From: Posidoniimonas corsicana
Lineage (GTDB): Bacteria > Planctomycetota > Planctomycetia > Pirellulales > Lacipirellulaceae
Direction: 5' to 3'
NCBI RefSeq assembly: GCF_007859765.1
Contig: NZ_SIHJ01000001.1
Coordinates: 1,240,767-1,304,766, forward strand
DNA length: 64,000 nucleotides
A model generated the notes under the pieces. The model was not told the origin of the DNA and did no database searches. It was given only the letters and a program-made list of their open reading frames with translations. The number at the start of each line of letters is the position of its first letter. The first letter of the stretch is position 1. Shown piece after piece: positions 1 through 9,600 of the stretch. The position numbers and the translations under genes are program-made.

Positions 1-461
1 CGCAGCTCTTCGACCCGCACGGTGTCGTTCTCGTTGACGATCGGCACTGCGCCGTAGTCGAACAGCGCCCGCAGCGTGTTCCGGGCGTTCAGGTACCGGC
101 GCCGGTCGTGCATGTCGTCGGCGGTTAGCAGCACCTGCGCGGCGTGCAGCCCGTGCGGCTCGAGCGCCTGGTTGTAGCACTCAATCAGGCAGCTCTGGCC
201 GACCGCGGCGGCCGCCTGCAGCTGGGCCAGGTCGGTCGGCCGCTCGGTCAGGCCCAGCCGGCCGATGCCGGCGCCCACCGCGCCGCTGCTCACCAGCACC
301 ACCTTGCGCCCGTCGGCCCGCAGGCGGGCGATCTGGTCGGCGATCGACTTGATCTGCCCCAGGTCGAGCGCCCCGTCGGGCCCGGTCAGCGTGCGGGTGC
401 CCACCTTCACGACAACCATGTCGGCGATGGCGGCGATCTCGTTGCGTACGGCGTCTAGCAT
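1..461 (-). CDS. proB: Glutamate 5-kinase, N-terminal part (runs off the window)
   Basis: Reading leftward from an ATG at 461, the protein begins [15 protein letters not shown] and continues with [37 protein letters not shown] and PIVNENDTV. These are the ATP/glutamate-binding signatures of the amino-acid-kinase fold in glutamate 5-kinase, which phosphorylates L-glutamate in the first step of proline synthesis in the cytoplasm. About 153 residues are present; the rest of the kinase domain and any C-terminal PUA domain lie before position 1. No proA is visible in the window. The identification rests on several family-specific motifs in the right order, so it is firm despite truncation. Confidence 0.93.
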   Translation of the reverse strand, partial: MLDAVRNEIAAIADMVVVKVGTRTLTGPDGALDLGQIKSIADQIARLRADGRKVVLVSSGAVGAGIGRLGLTERPTDLAQLQAAAAVGQSCLIECYNQALEPHGLHAAQVLLTADDMHDRRRYLNARNTLRALFDYGAVPIVNENDTVRVEEL

Positions 462-573
462 CGGTGAAACGGGGGTTGGCGAGAATCGGCGCAGGGTCGC
501 CGCGGCGGGTTCCGTCCCCCGCCGGGCGCGCCCCATTGTACTACTGGCGCGGCGGTCGAAGCAGGCGGGCCGC

Positions 574-882
574 TCAGGCCGGCTTCAGCACCAGCAGCGT
601 CACGCCGGTGGTCATGTCGGCCGTCTCTTGGCGGTAGGCGTCCATGTGCGGGGCGGCCAGGTGAGCCTCGAGCGCCGCGGTGCTCGCCCACTTCTCGACC
701 ACCACCACGGCGTCCTCGCCGGCCAGTTGCTGCACATCCATGCCGGTCGGCTCGTCGACGGTCGCGCCGTACTCGATGCAGCCTTCCTCGGCCCGCACCA
801 GCGGCGTCAGCCGCGCGAACGCCTCGAGGAATCCCGCCCGGACGCCCGGCTTCAGGGTGATGGTCGCGACAACGTGGATCAT
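574..882 (-). CDS. Antibiotic biosynthesis monooxygenase (ABM) domain protein, quinol-monooxygenase-like
   Basis: This 102-residue protein has the pattern of the dimeric alpha+beta-barrel ABM/YgiN family. It starts [13 protein letters not shown], then has [17 protein letters not shown] in the centre and [21 protein letters not shown] before the last strand. Family members oxidise quinones or act on other small aromatic substrates without metals, or have no proven substrate, so the exact reaction cannot be read from sequence. The length matches the family norm of about 100 residues. It stands alone between proB and the GH43 gene on the same strand. Confidence 0.85.
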   Translation of the reverse strand: MIHVVATITLKPGVRAGFLEAFARLTPLVRAEEGCIEYGATVDEPTGMDVQQLAGEDAVVVVEKWASTAALEAHLAAPHMDAYRQETADMTTGVTLLVLKPA

Positions 883-969
883 GCTGCGTGCTCGGTGGGC
901 ATCGAGGGGAGGGGGGAGGCAAACCGTTTAGGTTAACGGACCCACCGGACCCGCGACACCCCGGCGGAG

Positions 970-1980
970 CTACTCCAGCGGCCGCCGCTCGACCCCTTCG
1001 AAGGTGATTTTCACCGGGCGGATGGTGCCGTCGTCGTTGAATTCCATGCGGTCGATACAGACCACGCGGTGGTTGCCGTCGGTCTCTCCCAGCGGCCGGC
1101 GGTGGTAGACGATGTACCAGTCATCCGAGCCCGGCGGGTGCACTACCGAGTGGTGCCCGGCGCCGGTGGCCACCTTGGGGTCCTGCTTCAGGATCTTCGC
1201 GACCCGCTTAAACGGGCCGGTCGGCGAGTCGCCAATCGCGTACGCGACGCTGTAGTCCGGGCCGGTCCAGCCCCCTTCGGACCACATCATGTAGTACCGC
1301 CCGCCGCGTTTGAACACGAACGGGCCCTCGACGTAGTTCTCCGGCGTGATCTCCTTGAAGGTCTCGCCATTGGGGAACTGTTGGAGCGACAGCAGGTCCG
1401 GCGCCAGTCGGGCCACGTTGCAGTGCCGCCAGCCGCCGTAGTACAGGTAGAGCTGGCCGTCGTCGTCGCGGAACACGAACTGGTCGATCGGCTGCGCGCC
1501 GTTGTGGAACCGGTCGATCAGCGGGCGGCCGATGGCGTCCTTGTAGGGGCCCTCCGGCTTGTCCGCCACCGCCACGCCGATTCCGCCTAGGGCCTCGTCG
1601 TTCTGGATGTCGTTGGCGCCAAACAGCAGGTAGTACTTGTCGTTGGCCGCGATGATCGATGGCGCCCACACCGCGTAGCTGGCCCAGTCGACGTTGTCCG
1701 CGTCGAGCACGCGCGGGTGCTTGGTCCAGTTCACCAGGTCCGTGGAGCTGAACGCGTCGAAGAACGTCTGCTTGTGGTACCTGTCCGAATAGGTCGGGAA
1801 GATCCAGTAGCGGTCGCCGAAGATGATCGCCTCCGGGTCGGCGTACCAGCCGGCGAACACCGGGTTGCCCGACAAGCCCCGCTGCTTCAGCTCGGGACGC
1901 GCCTCCTGCCCCTGACAGCATGGTGCGGTGGCTAGCACAACCAAGGCGATCAACAACTGACGCGGCATCGTGATTCTCAT
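970..1980 (-). CDS. Secreted glycoside hydrolase family 43 protein (beta-xylosidase/arabinosidase-like)
   Basis: The protein is 336 residues from the ATG at 1980, which puts a hydrophobic signal peptide (residues about 6-22) at the N-terminus; a longer upstream reading would bury it. It shows the five-bladed-propeller GH43 landmarks: WYADPEA with the likely catalytic base D48, QPIDQF with D166 as the pKa-tuning Asp, and YVEGPF with the likely acid E218. VWAPSI and a late GHHSVV motif are also present. GH43 enzymes remove arabinose or xylose from plant or algal polysaccharides; which linkage is cut here is not decided by sequence. It is probably exported, and a second distant GH43 lies at 49174-50208. 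Confidence 0.88.
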   Translation of the reverse strand: MRITMPRQLLIALVVLATAPCCQGQEARPELKQRGLSGNPVFAGWYADPEAIIFGDRYWIFPTYSDRYHKQTFFDAFSSTDLVNWTKHPRVLDADNVDWASYAVWAPSIIAANDKYYLLFGANDIQNDEALGGIGVAVADKPEGPYKDAIGRPLIDRFHNGAQPIDQFVFRDDDGQLYLYYGGWRHCNVARLAPDLLSLQQFPNGETFKEITPENYVEGPFVFKRGGRYYMMWSEGGWTGPDYSVAYAIGDSPTGPFKRVAKILKQDPKVATGAGHHSVVHPPGSDDWYIVYHRRPLGETDGNHRVVCIDRMEFNDDGTIRPVKITFEGVERRPLE

Positions 1981-2036
1981 GGATGAAGGTGTATCGCGGA
2001 GCGGGGGTCGGTCTCGGATTGGCACTAGCAGTTGGG

Positions 2037-2393
2037 TCACCCGGGCAAGGGCTCGGTAGTCACTTTCAGCGGCAGGGCGTTCTTGTGGGCCTGCTCTGGG
2101 TCGGCGCCGCACGAGCGGAGCTGGTCGGCCTTGAGCTCGGCGTGCTCACGCATGCCGGACCACACACAGCTCTTGCCAGAATCATGGGCCGTCATCGTGA
2201 TCTTGAGCGCCTTCTCTGGTTCGTAGCCGAACACCTTGATGATCGATTCAACCACAAACAGAAAGCCGTTGATGTCGTCGTTGTGCAGGATGACCGCGTA
2301 GGGCGGCTGCTTCTTCGGCTTTTTGCGGCACTCGGCTGCTTTCTCCGTTTCTTCCGCGGGCAGCACGGCCGGCTCGGCGGCTTCGGCGGCCAT
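2037..2393 (-). CDS. clpS: ClpS-like adaptor of the Clp protease
   Basis: The start is fixed by a perfect AGGAGG (complement at 2399-2404) five bases upstream of the ATG at 2393, giving 118 residues. After an Ala/Glu/Lys-rich tail of about 30 residues comes the ClpS core: AVILHNDDINGFLFVV, with the HNDD hallmark at residues 37-40, then KVFGYEP and MTAHDSGKS. In characterised ClpS this pocket binds N-degron residues and hands substrates to ClpA/ClpC. The C-terminal segment MREHAELKADQLRSCG is more charged than in E. coli ClpS. It lies just downstream of, and in the same direction as, the TPR/Exb operon, but nothing links the functions. Confidence 0.9.
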   Translation of the reverse strand: MAAEAAEPAVLPAEETEKAAECRKKPKKQPPYAVILHNDDINGFLFVVESIIKVFGYEPEKALKITMTAHDSGKSCVWSGMREHAELKADQLRSCGADPEQAHKNALPLKVTTEPLPG

Positions 2394-2476
2394 AAACACC
2401 TCCTGTGATCCTCTTGAACTGGGTCTAGGTGACTCAACCAGCGTGCGGCACAAGTCACTGCTACCTGGGCGCGGCG

Positions 2477-5143
2477 CTAGCGACCGGTCATCTCATACAG
2501 CGGAAGGTGCCGGTAGAACACCTCCAGACTCAGCAGGTTGAGCGTCGTGACATACAGCCGGCCGCCCAGGTGCCGCCACTTGTCGGGGACCGGGGCGATC
2601 GGGTTCCAGCTACCGGCCAGCTCGCCGCCGCGGGTCTGGCTGTCGACCAACAGCGGGTGCAGGGAGTCATTCCACGCATCCCAGTGGCGCCCGCCCACGT
2701 GGAACATCACCTGCGTGCCGTAGTACCAGTAGTACGTGTCCCGCAGCGGGTTGCCCAGCGTGCTAGTGCGGGCGGGGGTCATCGACTCGCCCACGGTCGG
2801 CAGGTTGGCCAGCAGGTGGTCGGCGCCCCGCTGCATCCGGCGGCTCTCACGCCCCTCACCCAGGTAGAGCTGCATCAGCAGGCCGACGGAGGTCATCACC
2901 GTGCCGGGGTTGCGGCCGTGGCTGGTGCGGGCATCGTTGGCCGGGGCGTTGGGGTTGTAGCAGAAGCGGGCCTGGTCGCCCGCCTGCTCGCGGCACGCCT
3001 CGAGAAACCGGCGCACGCCGGCGTAGGTGCGGGTGGGTACCTCCAGCCCGGCCAGATCGCCGCTCCGTAGCGCCATCAGCATCCACCCGGTCACCGACAG
3101 GTCCGAGTTGAACCCGGGCGTGTACCGCCAGCCGCCGAGCCGCTCGACCTGCGTCGACACGATGTAGTCGATCGCCCGCTGCGCCGGCCGCTGCAGCCGC
3201 GGGTCGCCGGTCATGCCGTACGCCTCGCAGAGGGCGATGGTGGCGATGCCGTGGCTGTAGAACCGAGCTACCTGGTAGGCGTCGCTGCTGCCGGACTCGG
3301 GGAAGATCACCCCCGAGTCGTCTTGCATCGCGATCAGCGCGTCGACGCCGTTCTTGACGGTCGACTGATGCTTGCCGTCGATGTGGTCGTACCCCGCCCC
3401 GAAAAACGACAGCAGCGCCAGCCCGGTGGCGGCCGCGTCGGCCCGGATCTGCGGCACCTCCGCCGCGCGGACCTCGGCGCCCGCCAGCGAGTCAAACGCC
3501 CAAGACCCGTCGGGGCGCTGCACGCCGGCCAGGAACTTCAGGCCGAGTTCGATGGCTGCCTCGGTGCGCGGCGAGGGGGAGCCCTCGCTGCCGGACTCCA
3601 TCATCTCGACCCGCTTGCCGCGGCTGCTGAATGCCGCGGTCGGCGCGCGGCCCTCGCCCGAGACCGCCGGCGCTCCGCCCGCCGCCTGGTTGCGGAACCG
3701 GCCGGGCGAGAGGTTGGCAGTGGCGTCGCGGTTGGGGTCCGCCTTGGACAAACCGGCGGTGTCGGCCGGCTTCACGCCCAGCCCGCCGCGGTCGGGGCGG
3801 GCGTCCAGCTCCGCCGCCACTCCCGGCTGGCCGGCGCCGGGAGTGGCGGCGGCGGCCGGGGCTTCTAGTGCGCGGCCCGCGGCGCCGAGGGCGGCCAGCG
3901 GCGCGGCGCCGCCGCGGGGGCGGGAACGCACGTCCGCCAGCACCCGCGCGCCGGAGATCTGCGGCAGCGGGCCGTCGGACCGCATCGCGAGCCGCTCGGG
4001 CGCGGCCGGCGCTGGGCTTAGCGGCGCCATGTCGGGCAGGTCCGGCGCGACGCGGGGCAGGGCGGGGGCCAGGCTGGCCATGGCGGGCCGCTCTCGCTGT
4101 GGCCGCTCTACCGCCGGGGCGAGCGTGGCCATCCGCGGTGCGGACGGCTGGTCGGTCGTGGTTTCATTCGTCTGGGAGGGGAGCGGCGTGATCGGGTCCA
4201 TCGCCGAGGGGCCGAGCTGCGCCAGCGTGCGGGGCCGCGAGCGGGGCGTCACCGGCGCCGCGCTGAGCGTGGGCGCGGCGGCCTGCCGTGGCGTCGGCCG
4301 CGCCGCCGAGTTGAGCGGGCCCTGCAGCGGCGGCAGCGGCCGCGACGGAGCGCGGGGAGTCACCACCGGCGAGGAGGGCGCCAAGAGTGGCGCGGCCGAT
4401 CGCGCCAGCTGCGGGGTGGGGCGGGCGCTCGGTTCCGGCTCGTCGGCCGGCGCCGGCGTGATCAATGATCCGACGTCAAACTCAGCCGCCTGCGGGGCGA
4501 TGCTGGCCGCCGACGCGACGTTGCGGCTCCGCCGCCCAGACTCGATGGCCGCCTGGGCGAGCGTCGACTGCGGACGCTCGAACCGCGCCGCGTCCGGCGC
4601 CGGCGGTGCGGCGCGGGGCGCATCGGTCGGCTGCAGCATGGTCTCCGCCACCTTGGGCGCCTGCCGCTCGAGTTCGCGGATCTCTGCCTGGCTCTGGGGG
4701 GCGCTGGTCGCGACCGGGCGCTCGAAGTCGGGGACCTCGTTGAGCTGCTCGCGGTCGATGATGACCATCTCTGGGGGCTGCTCCTGCTCCGGCTGCTCGA
4801 ACGGCGGCGCGTCGGCCTCGACCAACAGCTGCGGCATCCGCAGCGCGCCGAACGCCAGCCCCGCAATCAGCGCCGTGTGCGCCAGCAGGCTGGCCACCAC
4901 GCCCAGCTGCAGCCGCTTTGCCGAGGGCCCCGGTGCGGCGAGGAAGGCCGCCGCCAGCAGCACCGAGGTCAGCCCCAGCGTGGCCAGCCGGTAGTAGCCG
5001 TTTGCCCACGGGTCGGGGTCGTCGAACCCGCCGAGGGCGACGATCCCGCCGGCCGCCGCGCCGGTCCACAGCGCAAGCGCCGCGTTGACGGTGGCCGCCC
5101 GCTCGTCGAAGGCTGGTCGGTGGATGGCGGGGTCGAGGGACAA
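2477..5143 (-). CDS. Large inner-membrane protein: N-terminal helices, Pro/Ala-rich span, terpenoid-cyclase-like toroid
   Basis: This 888-residue protein starts at a TTG. It has about three hydrophobic segments near residues 28-42, 52-70 and 80-102, then an acidic stretch. About 350 residues rich in Pro, Ala, Ser and Arg follow (about 120-500), and then a folded C-terminal domain (about 520-888). The last part has the QRPDGSWAF, GWRYTPG and TGWMLMAL repeats of the squalene-cyclase/prenyltransferase alpha/alpha toroid, but no DXDD-type cyclase acid motif was seen. It is last in an operon after TPR, exbB and exbD genes. The layout recalls TonB (anchor, Pro-rich span, terminal domain), which is inference from architecture only. 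Function is unknown. Confidence 0.85.
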   Translation of the reverse strand: MSLDPAIHRPAFDERAATVNAALALWTGAAAGGIVALGGFDDPDPWANGYYRLATLGLTSVLLAAAFLAAPGPSAKRLQLGVVASLLAHTALIAGLAFGALRMPQLLVEADAPPFEQPEQEQPPEMVIIDREQLNEVPDFERPVATSAPQSQAEIRELERQAPKVAETMLQPTDAPRAAPPAPDAARFERPQSTLAQAAIESGRRSRNVASAASIAPQAAEFDVGSLITPAPADEPEPSARPTPQLARSAAPLLAPSSPVVTPRAPSRPLPPLQGPLNSAARPTPRQAAAPTLSAAPVTPRSRPRTLAQLGPSAMDPITPLPSQTNETTTDQPSAPRMATLAPAVERPQRERPAMASLAPALPRVAPDLPDMAPLSPAPAAPERLAMRSDGPLPQISGARVLADVRSRPRGGAAPLAALGAAGRALEAPAAAATPGAGQPGVAAELDARPDRGGLGVKPADTAGLSKADPNRDATANLSPGRFRNQAAGGAPAVSGEGRAPTAAFSSRGKRVEMMESGSEGSPSPRTEAAIELGLKFLAGVQRPDGSWAFDSLAGAEVRAAEVPQIRADAAATGLALLSFFGAGYDHIDGKHQSTVKNGVDALIAMQDDSGVIFPESGSSDAYQVARFYSHGIATIALCEAYGMTGDPRLQRPAQRAIDYIVSTQVERLGGWRYTPGFNSDLSVTGWMLMALRSGDLAGLEVPTRTYAGVRRFLEACREQAGDQARFCYNPNAPANDARTSHGRNPGTVMTSVGLLMQLYLGEGRESRRMQRGADHLLANLPTVGESMTPARTSTLGNPLRDTYYWYYGTQVMFHVGGRHWDAWNDSLHPLLVDSQTRGGELAGSWNPIAPVPDKWRHLGGRLYVTTLNLLSLEVFYRHLPLYEMTGR

Positions 5144-5150
5144 CGGGCGG

Positions 5151-5183
5151 GCAGTTGGCGGTTAGCTTGTGGCTGTTAGCTCG
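5151..5183. repeat. Degenerate word repeat in the spacer between exbD and the toroid gene
   Basis: The 98-base gap between exbD and the downstream 888-residue gene contains a low-complexity stretch built from near copies of GTTAGC and GGCGGTT/GGCTGTT. It does not code and has no clear hairpin. It resembles in style the other operon-spacer repeats in this window (around 45745 and 46693), but the word itself is different. It may be chance in a GC-rich spacer. Confidence 0.3.
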
Positions 5184-5241
5184 CGGGACGCGGGTCCTTG
5201 CTGACGCAACACCGATGGGAGGTTGCCGATGGCTGCCTCAC

Positions 5242-5649
5242 TCACTCGGTCGCGATGCGGTAGTTGCCGATGTTTGCCTGGTTGCAGGCGTCGAGCACGG
5301 TGACCAGCGCGCCGGAGCTGGACTGCGCGTCAGCCCGGATCACCACGGTCTGCTTGCCCGGGTTCGCCTGGTACATCGCCTTGAGCCGCGTCCGCAGCAT
5401 CGCGGCGGTCAGTTCTTGCCCCTGAATGAAGTACTGCCCGGCCGGCGTGACGGTCACAAACACCTCCTGCCCGGGCAGGACGGTCGGCGCGGCCTCGGCG
5501 GCCTGCGGGAGCGTGACGTCCATCTGCCGCTCCTCCTGCTCGAACCGGCTGGCCACCAGAAAGAAGATCAACAGCAGGAACACCACGTCGATCAGCGGGG
5601 TCATGCTCAGCGCGCCGGCCGAGGCCCCCTTGTTGATTTTGACTGCCAT
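5242..5649 (-). CDS. exbD: ExbD/TolR-family proton-channel subunit
   Basis: A 135-residue bitopic protein with a single transmembrane helix at residues 17-37 (MTPLIDVVFLLLIFFLVAS). It carries the invariant membrane Asp at position 21 that conducts protons in ExbD/TolR/MotB-type stators. The periplasmic part ends with the ExbD-like VVIRADAQSSSGALVTVLDAC segment. It starts seven bases after the exbB stop, with GGGAGGG upstream as ribosome-binding site, so the two are translated as a pair. It should form the stator with the ExbB encoded next to it and energise a periplasm-spanning partner, possibly the following 888-residue protein. Confidence 0.93.
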   Translation of the reverse strand: MAVKINKGASAGALSMTPLIDVVFLLLIFFLVASRFEQEERQMDVTLPQAAEAAPTVLPGQEVFVTVTPAGQYFIQGQELTAAMLRTRLKAMYQANPGKQTVVIRADAQSSSGALVTVLDACNQANIGNYRIATE

Positions 5650-5655
5650 CGGCGG

Positions 5656-6687
5656 CTACACCCTCCCGCCCGCTTCGGCGGAGCGCTGCAGGTGGTGGGG
5701 CGGGCCGGCAGGCGGTTCGGGCGGGACCGCCGGGGCGGGCTCGCGGTAGCCCGACCGGTTGTTCTGGAAGTTCATCTCGAGCTGCCGCAGGTCGATCCGC
5801 CCGCGGCCCTCCAGCGCTTCGATGCGCGGCAGGAGCACGGTCATTAGGCTCTCGACGCGGCGGAGCGAGCGGAGGATGCGCCCCTCGAAGTAGTGCGCCA
5901 GCACCGCGGCGGGGATCGCCACCGCCAGTCCGGCGAACGTGGTCATCAGCGCGACGTAGATGCCCTCGGCCAAGGCGGTCGCCTTGTCGGTCCCCTCCGC
6001 GGCGTTGGCGGTGACGAAGAACGACTCGATCATGCCCCACACCGTGCCCAGCAGTCCCATCAGCGGGGTGACCGCGGCGGCCAGGTTGAGCGTGCGGACG
6101 TTGCCGTACATGCGGTCGGCCTCGTTCTGCAGCGCGTCGGCGGCGGCGGCTTCGACCTCGGCGTGGGGGCGGCCCACCTTGGACAGCGCCGCGATCACCA
6201 CCCGCGACAGTGCGCTGCGGCTGCGGCGGCAGGCGTTGTAGACCCGCTGCGGGTCGAGGTCGCCGTCGTCGGCAAAGCGGCGGAGCGTGGCGACCAGCTT
6301 CCGCGGGCGGATCCGCCCGCGGCGCAACCCAAGCATCCGCTCCAGCGCGACCGCCAGCACCACTACCGACATCAGCACGATGGGCGCCATCAGCCAGCCG
6401 CCCTTGAGGAACAGCTCAAGCACCGGCGTGGCCATGTCGTCTACCGGCGCGGGCGCCGGGGGCGGCTCGAGCGCCGCTTCGGCCAGCGCGTCCGGGTCAA
6501 CTCCCGCCTGCCCCGGCGGGGGCCCCAGCGGTGGGAAGGTGAACTCGCCCGGGTTGGCGGGCGGCGCCTGCGCGGCGAGCGGGCCGGCGGCGAGCGTCAG
6601 CAGAGCCAGAGTCATCGCCAGGTGGCGGGCAAGGGGCATCACGGTTATCTCACTTCGTTCGCCTGGCTGAATCCAACGCTCCATCAT
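5656..6687 (-). CDS. exbB: ExbB/TolQ/MotA-family proton-channel protein with signal peptide
   Basis: 343 residues. An N-terminal secretion signal (about residues 17-40, ending in AAGPLAAQ) is followed by a Pro-rich periplasmic stretch and a first membrane helix near 94-113. A cytoplasmic helical domain follows, then the paired helices with AAVTPLMGLLGTVWGMIESF and ALMTTFAGLAVAIPAAVLAHYF. These last two are the proton-channel signatures of the family. The ATG directly follows the stop codon of the upstream TPR gene, with an AGGGGGTGA ribosome-binding site inside that gene, which supports coupled translation. A shorter start at 6639 would give a tighter signal peptide and cannot be excluded. 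Confidence 0.92.
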   Translation of the reverse strand: MMERWIQPGERSEITVMPLARHLAMTLALLTLAAGPLAAQAPPANPGEFTFPPLGPPPGQAGVDPDALAEAALEPPPAPAPVDDMATPVLELFLKGGWLMAPIVLMSVVVLAVALERMLGLRRGRIRPRKLVATLRRFADDGDLDPQRVYNACRRSRSALSRVVIAALSKVGRPHAEVEAAAADALQNEADRMYGNVRTLNLAAAVTPLMGLLGTVWGMIESFFVTANAAEGTDKATALAEGIYVALMTTFAGLAVAIPAAVLAHYFEGRILRSLRRVESLMTVLLPRIEALEGRGRIDLRQLEMNFQNNRSGYREPAPAVPPEPPAGPPHHLQRSAEAGGRV

Positions 6688-9600
6688 CTAACGCGTCACC
6701 CCCTGCTGCAACCTAGCGCGGGCGTGCCGCGCCTTGGCGGAGTCGGGGAAACGTTCCAACAGTTCCACATAGAGCTTCTGAGCCGGCTCTTTCCGTCCGA
6801 GAGCCTCGAGGCAGCGTCCGGCCTCGAAAAGCGACTCCGCCTGCCACGGGTGGTACTCCTCCGGCGCGTCGCGGCCGCCGTAGCCGTAGGCGACGCGGAA
6901 GAACGTGCGGACCGCCGCCTGGTGCTCCTTGTTGGCGAACTGCATCTCGCCCAGCATGAACTGCGACCGCGCAGAAAGCACTCCGTCCTTCGACTGGATC
7001 AGCGATTCGAACAGCGGCCGCGCTTCTTGGGTCCGATTCAGGTTCACCAGCGCCCACGCCCGCTCGTAGCGGATCTGGTCCGACTGCGACCCCGCCTGGT
7101 CTGCCTGACCGGCACGGTCGAGCCAGGCGAGCGAGTCCTCCCAGCGACCAAGTTGTGCTGCCGCCTGCCCCGCGTGCAGCCACGCGGTCGCGGCGAGCTG
7201 GTTGTCCGATGGGGCCGGGTCGATGGCCCGGGCGTAGGCGTCGATCGCAGGTTGGTGCTGCTGCTGGGCGAAGTGCGACTCGCCGAGCATCGCCGCTCCC
7301 GTCGCGGCAACCGCGCCCGCCGGCTCATCGTTTAGCTGAGCCGCGAATGCCTGGGCGGCGGCAGCGTAGTCGCCGCTGTCGAAACGGACCCAGCCGAGCA
7401 AGTGGTTCGCCTGCGCCCGGAGCGCAGGCTGCGCATCGCGGCGTCCGACGAGCGCCTTGAGTGGCTCGACCGCCTGCTGTTCTTCGCCCGCTTCGTAGAG
7501 CAGCTCTCCGGCCCGCAAGAGCGACTCGGCGCCCAGCGGGCTTTGCGGGTAGTCCGCCGCCAGGCGTTTAAACTGTGCGGCAGCCTCAGACGGCGACGTC
7601 TCGCGGCGCATCCAGGCCAACTCGAACACTGCCTGATCGGCGTTCGCGTGTTGCGGGTAGTTCTTGAGGAGTGCCGTGAGCTCCGAGCGGGCGTCCTCCG
7701 TGCGGCCGGCGCCCAGCAGGCAGAGCGCCCGCAGGTAGCTAAGATCGGCCGGTGGCGCCTTGGCGGCATCGAGCAGCTTGAGCGCCTCGGCGTCCTGGTT
7801 CTGCTCGTGCAGCAGCCCCGCGAGCGTGAACCGGGCCTCGGCAACCGGGCCCTGCTGGTAGTCGGTGACCAACCGCCGCAGGGTCGCGATGCCGGCGGCC
7901 TTGCCGCCGGCCTGCATCTGGTTGTTGGCGAGGCTATAGAGAGCGTAAGGGGCGAGCTCGTGCCTCCCGTGATTCTGCGCCACCGCGGCGAAGTCTCGGT
8001 TCGCGGCGTCAAGCTGACCCGCGGCCGTGAGCAACTCGCCGCGTTGGTAGAGGGCCTGCGCAACGCGGGCGTCGTCCGTGGACTGCTCGATTAGACTGCC
8101 GAGCGCGGCGATGCTGGCCGAGGCGTCGCCCATCTGCTGGCGGGCCTCCGACAACAGCACCAGCGCGTCCGAGCGGCGGTCGGGCGGCAGCGTCGGCAAT
8201 CGAGCCGCGAGCATCTCAGCGAGCTGGTCCCACTGGCTGTCAGCCCGCAGCAGCGACGCCAACCGCAGCGTCCAGTCGGCTGAGCGGTCGTCGTCGGGTT
8301 TGGCGGCGAGCAGCTGCTGGTAGTGCTTGATCGCGGCCGGCGTCTGGCCGAGCTGGGCGGCCGCCTCGGCCGCGACGAGCCTTGCCTCGGCCGCCCACTC
8401 GCTGCCCGCGTGCCGCTGCAGGAATTGCTCCGCCAGGCGGAGCGCCTGCTCGTGCTGCTTGAGCTGGATCGCCGTGTGCGCGGCCAGGTAGGCGGCGCGC
8501 TGGCCCGATTCGCCGCGGTCTCGCTGGGCGATTTGCTGGTAGAGCCTGAGCGCTTCGACGCGGCCGGTGGGCGATTCCGTCAAGGCGTCGGCGAGGGCGA
8601 AGCGGAGCGGCCCGGCGAACTCCTCCGCGGGGTTGGTCGCTAGCGCCTGGCGGGCGGGTTCAACCAACTGATCGGGCTTACCGGCCGCGGCGAGCGCTTG
8701 GACCAGCCAGTGGGCCGATTCGGCATTGCCGGCGGTGGGGTCGGAACGCCACAACGCGCCCAGCAAAAAAGCCGCATCCTCGCGCTGCCCGGCCAGCAGC
8801 AGACACTTGCCGGCGGCCAGCGTTGCGCCGGGGGCGAGGGGCGATTGGGGAAACTTGCGCGCCAGCTCCTGGTAGGCCTGGGCGGCGGCGGCGTGGTCGC
8901 CGGCGGAATACAGAGCGAACCCGCGCCGCTCCTGCGCGTGGTCGGCCGCCGCGTAACCGTCCACGGCGGCCGCCTGGGCGAAATCGTTAGCGGCGGCGGC
9001 GGGCTTGCCGGCCGCCAGGCGGGCCTCACCCCGCAAGGTGTGGGCCTCGCCGCCGGTCTGACCGACCGCGCCGGCTGCGATCAGGGTGTTGAGGGTCGCC
9101 TCGGCCTGGTCCGGCTGGCCCAGCTCTAGCTCGGCGGAAGCCAGGCCCAATCGGGCTGCAACGTGAAGCGGGGCTGCGGCATCGTCCGCCAGCGCTGCTC
9201 GGTAACTGTCTGCCGCACGATCGAACTGGCCGAGCGCGGTCATCGCTTCGCCGCGGTAGAACTGCGCGCCGCCTGCCTGCGTCGACTTCGGGAACTTGGC
9301 GAGCAGCTGGTCGAACGCCTCGACCGCCGAACCATAGGCGGCCGCGGCCTGCTGCTTGCTCGCAAGCGACGCGGCCTGATTGAAGCGGGCCAGCCCGAGG
9401 TTGGACCACGCGCCCTCGGCGACCGCGTCATCCTTGGCGTGCCGGGCGGCCTGCTCGAACGCCTGGACGGCCTTAGCGTACTCGCCCTGCTGGAACCGAC
9501 AGACGCCCAGGTTGTACTCGGCCCGCGGCGCCAACGCGTCGGCAGGGAATTCTTTGAGGAGCGTCTGCCACTCCTTCGCCGCCAGGTCGTGCAACCCACG